64,000 nucleotides of DNA from NCBI RefSeq assembly GCF_001665535.1, contig NZ_LZSQ01000123.1, positions 124,001 to 188,000 on the forward strand, given 5' to 3'. Position 1 is the first letter of the stretch; each line of letters opens with the position of its first letter. The stretch comes from Mycobacterium sp. 852002-51961_SCH5331710. Lineage in GTDB: Bacteria > Actinomycetota > Actinomycetes > Mycobacteriales > Mycobacteriaceae. Below the pieces are notes generated by a model, which was not told where the DNA came from, did no database searches, and saw only the letters and a program-made list of their open reading frames with translations. Below, one piece after another: positions 61,556 to 64,000 of the stretch. The position numbers and the translations under genes were made by a program.

Positions 61556-62511
61556 CCCTCGAGTATCCCCGTGACGTACTGCAGCTCGCCGAACCTGACC
61601 TCGTCATCGTCGGGCAGCTGCGGCAGACCACTTTCGGCCAGCAGCTCACCGACCGTCCGCCGCGTCAGGCGCCAGCCCCGCTCCTCGAGATAGGCACCTG
61701 CCTCGTTGCGGTCGCCGAGGTAGATCAGATCGGCGAAGTCGAGTTCGAACCCGTGCTCGCGCCACCGCTGAGCCGACTCCTGCATCCGCGCCAGCACCTT
61801 TTCGCGGTCCGCGGGATCCGTGCTCGACGGGCCGCTCTCGACCGCCAGCCGGCTGCCGGGTGCGCTCAGCTCGGAGATCGTGTCGAGCAGCTTGTCCTGC
61901 GCCTCAGGCGGCAGGTAACCCAGCAGTCCCTCGGCGCTCCATGCCGTCGGAAGGGCCGGGTCGAAGCCGGCGGCATTCAGCGCCTTCGGCCAGTCGAACC
62001 GCAGGTCGATGGCCACGGCACGGCGCTGCGCGGTCGGCTCGGCGCCGAAGTCGGCCAGCGTCTGGCTCTTGAACGCGATGACCTCGGGCTGGTCGATCTC
62101 GTAGACCGTCGTCCCGGCGGGCCAGGCCAACCGGTACGCCCGCGCGTCGAGACCCGACGCCAGGATCACTGCCTGTCGGATGCCCGCCTCGCCCGCTCCC
62201 GTTGAATCGCCACCTCCGGTGGCGGCGAGAAAGAACTCGTCGAAAAATTTGGTGCGCACCGCCATGTTGTCGGTCATCCGCGCCATACCGACCGCCGCAT
62301 TGTCCGTGTCGAGATCCTCGAGCTTGAGCTCGCCGCTGGCGAGGCGCGTGAAGAAGTCGACACCGACGGCGCGCACCAACGGTTCGGCGTAGGGGTCGGA
62401 GATCAGCGGGTCGTCGCCGGTGCTGGCGATCGCCCGCGCGGCCGCGACCATGGTCGCGGTGGCGCCGACGCTCGATGCGAGGTCCCAGGTGTCGTTGTCG
62501 GTACGTGCCAT
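61552..62511 (-). CDS. Class I SAM-dependent methyltransferase, copy 3
   Basis: 319 residues, first of the three in transcription order. Same core (NDTWDLASSVGATATMVAAA, RQAVILASGLDARAYRLAWP, WSAEGLLGYLPPEAQDKLLD) but with an insert around ATGGGDSTGAGEAG before the SAM motif. The promoter would lie in the 265-nt gap (62512-62776) shared with divergent secY. Function unknown. Confidence 0.9.
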   Translation of the reverse strand: MARTDNDTWDLASSVGATATMVAAARAIASTGDDPLISDPYAEPLVRAVGVDFFTRLASGELKLEDLDTDNAAVGMARMTDNMAVRTKFFDEFFLAATGGGDSTGAGEAGIRQAVILASGLDARAYRLAWPAGTTVYEIDQPEVIAFKSQTLADFGAEPTAQRRAVAIDLRFDWPKALNAAGFDPALPTAWSAEGLLGYLPPEAQDKLLDTISELSAPGSRLAVESGPSSTDPADREKVLARMQESAQRWREHGFELDFADLIYLGDRNEAGAYLEERGWRLTRRTVGELLAESGLPQLPDDDEVRFGELQYVTGILEG

Positions 62512-62776
62512 CTATCGCTCCTGACGTTATTAATTAGCGGATATAACGAGATTGGGTCCACGGTATGTTCCCGGGCTGAGAAGACGCTGTGAGGGCGGGA
62601 CGATCAGCGGGATGCGGGCCAACGGGGTCCCAACTGTTACTCTCGTAGACTGTTTGACGGGTAACTCTGCAGGCTGCGCGCTTGACGGGGGTCCGCACAC
62701 GACTTAACCAAGACGCTGGTCGAATCCAGCCCCATCCGCACGCCGCGATCAACAGGCCGGCTGCGCAGGAGGAAGA

Positions 62777-64000
62777 GTGCTTTCGGCTTTCATCTCTTCA
62801 CTCAGGACGGTCGACCTGAGGCGAAAGATCCTGTTCACCCTGGGCATCGTGATCCTTTACCGGGTCGGTGCCTCGATCCCGTCTCCCGGAGTGAACTACC
62901 CGAATGTGCAGCAGTGCATCGCGGAGGTCACCGGCGGTGAGTCCGGACAGATCTACTCGCTGATCAACCTGTTCTCCGGTGGCGCGCTGCTGCAGCTGTC
63001 GGTGTTCGCCGTCGGTGTGATGCCCTACATCACCGCGAGCATCATCGTGCAGTTGTTGACCGTGGTGATTCCGCGGTTCGAGCAGCTCCGTAAGGAAGGC
63101 CAGTCCGGTCAGGCCAAGATGACGCAGTACACGCGCTATCTGGCCGTTGCGCTGGCGATCCTGCAGAGCACCAGCATCGTGGCGCTCGCCGCGAACGGCG
63201 GCCTGCTTCAGGGCTGCTCGCTGGACATCATCCAGGGCCAGCACGAGGGTCTGAACATCTTCACGCTCGTCGTGATGGTGCTCGTGATGACCGCGGGCGC
63301 GGCGCTGGTGATGTGGATGGGCGAGCTGGTCACCGAGCGCGGCATCGGCAACGGCATGTCGCTGATCATCTTCGCGAGCATCGCCTCCGCGATTCCGGCC
63401 GAGGGCAAGACCATCCTCGACAGCCGCGGCGGGCTGGTCTTCGCCCTGGTCTGCGCGGGCGCGTTGGCGATCATCATCGGCGTGGTGTTCGTCGAACAGG
63501 GCCAGCGCCGGATCCCCGTCCAGTACGCCAAACGGATGGTCGGCCGCAAGATGTACGGCGGCACGTCGACGTATCTACCGTTGAAGGTCAACCAGGCCGG
63601 CGTCATCCCGGTGATCTTCGCCTCGTCGCTGATATACATCCCGCAGCTCATCACGCAGCTCATCCAGAGTGGGAGCTCCAACCCGAACAGCAACAGCTGG
63701 TGGAGCACCTTCGTCGCGAGCTACCTGACCGACCCGAGCAGCCCGGCCTACATCGCGATCTACTTCGGGCTGATCGTGTTCTTCACCTACTTCTACGTGT
63801 CCATCACGTTCAACCCCGATGAGCGGGCCGACGAGATGAAGAAGTTCGGCGGCTTCATCCCCGGCATCCGGCCAGGCAAGCCGACCGCAGACTACCTGCG
63901 CTACGTGCTGAGCCGGATCACCCTGCCAGGTTCGATCTACCTGGGTCTGATCGCGGTCCTACCCAACCTGTTCCTCTCCGTCGGGAGCAGCGGGCCGGTG
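62777..64000 (+). CDS. secY: Preprotein translocase subunit SecY, 3' end outside window
   Basis: 408 codons visible of about 440; open to the window edge. GTG start behind AGGAGGAAGA. About ten membrane segments with NLFSGGALLQLSVFAVGVMP, ITASIIVQLL (plug/lateral-gate region), GIGNGMSLIIF and RIPVQYAKR. It is the channel of the Sec translocon in the plasma membrane. The upstream gap 62512-62776 contains a -10-like TAGACT at 62646-62651 but no convincing -35. Confidence 0.97.
   Translation, partial: MLSAFISSLRTVDLRRKILFTLGIVILYRVGASIPSPGVNYPNVQQCIAEVTGGESGQIYSLINLFSGGALLQLSVFAVGVMPYITASIIVQLLTVVIPRFEQLRKEGQSGQAKMTQYTRYLAVALAILQSTSIVALAANGGLLQGCSLDIIQGQHEGLNIFTLVVMVLVMTAGAALVMWMGELVTERGIGNGMSLIIFASIASAIPAEGKTILDSRGGLVFALVCAGALAIIIGVVFVEQGQRRIPVQYAKRMVGRKMYGGTSTYLPLKVNQAGVIPVIFASSLIYIPQLITQLIQSGSSNPNSNSWWSTFVASYLTDPSSPAYIAIYFGLIVFFTYFYVSITFNPDERADEMKKFGGFIPGIRPGKPTADYLRYVLSRITLPGSIYLGLIAVLPNLFLSVGSSGPV

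Noticed and set aside
62512..62776. Clear sigma-A promoter for secY
   Set aside because: TAGACT is a fair -10 but no -35 with suitable spacing was found, so it is only mentioned with the gene.

Overview
The window is a high-GC (roughly two thirds G+C) stretch of a mycobacterial chromosome, most likely a fast-growing Mycolicibacterium-type species. Three things point there: the order echA4 - PaaX-type regulator - echA5 ... rpsL-rpsG-fusA-tuf ... SDR - ferredoxin reductase - mftR - mftABCDEFG ... S10 operon - atsA - spc operon - sppA - methyltransferases - secY follows the M. tuberculosis Rv0673-Rv0732 order; starts are often GTG with ATGA/GTGA overlaps; and DUF3060, DUF3558 and DUF732 families and KstR-type sites are present. 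All family calls come from reading motifs and synteny; no search was run.

Layout. 1-5.0 kb: two crotonases flanking a PaaX-type regulator, a DUF3060 secreted/lipoprotein pair (minus), a DUF3558 lipoprotein pair and a TetR regulator. The mmpS5-mmpL5 pair that sits here in M. tuberculosis is absent. 5.1-9.8 kb: the str operon with a sigma-A-like promoter, long leader and a textbook terminator. 9.9-12.2 kb: secreted cutinase and a convergent MFS exporter. 12.2-21 kb: a SHOCT membrane protein and an arginine-use region (NhaC, ArcD-like permease, arginine deiminase, then a divergent rocD-amidinotransferase/AsnC set), with a mycofactocin-type SDR behind a perfect KstR-type operator in between. 21-25.7 kb: ferredoxin reductase, triple-VOC protein plus ECF sigma factor, malic enzyme. 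25.7-33 kb: the complete mycofactocin locus mftR/mftA-G, including the 30-codon mftA. 33-39.9 kb: MFS exporter/TetR pair, two tandem P450 genes (one frameshifted) sharing an operator motif, a carboxylesterase lipoprotein and a frameshifted SnoaL-like gene. 40-45.9 kb: S10 operon. 45.9-51.6 kb: sugar phosphotransferase, GAF protein, arylsulfatase AtsA (no formylglycine-generating enzyme beside it), lipoprotein. 51.6-56.2 kb: spc operon. 56.2-64 kb: frameshifted DUF732, a Cys-rich secreted repeat peptide, an LLM flavin oxidoreductase, SppA, three tandem methyltransferases and the start of secY.

How it fits together. Translation genes form three transcription units whose promoters and leaders share sequence: the same -35 hexamer and a 21-nt leader hairpin (19/21 identical) in rpsL and S10, and the same first transcribed bases in S10 and spc. 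The mft genes make the redox cofactor mycofactocin; the SDR and MftG would use and re-oxidise it. Arginine can be deiminated by ArcA, or perhaps converted directly to ornithine by the amidinotransferase-fold enzyme and passed to RocD.

Three genes (P450, SnoaL-like, DUF732) each carry what looks like one single-base indel, so either local decay or residual assembly error should be considered. No tRNA, rRNA, CRISPR array or insertion sequence was seen.
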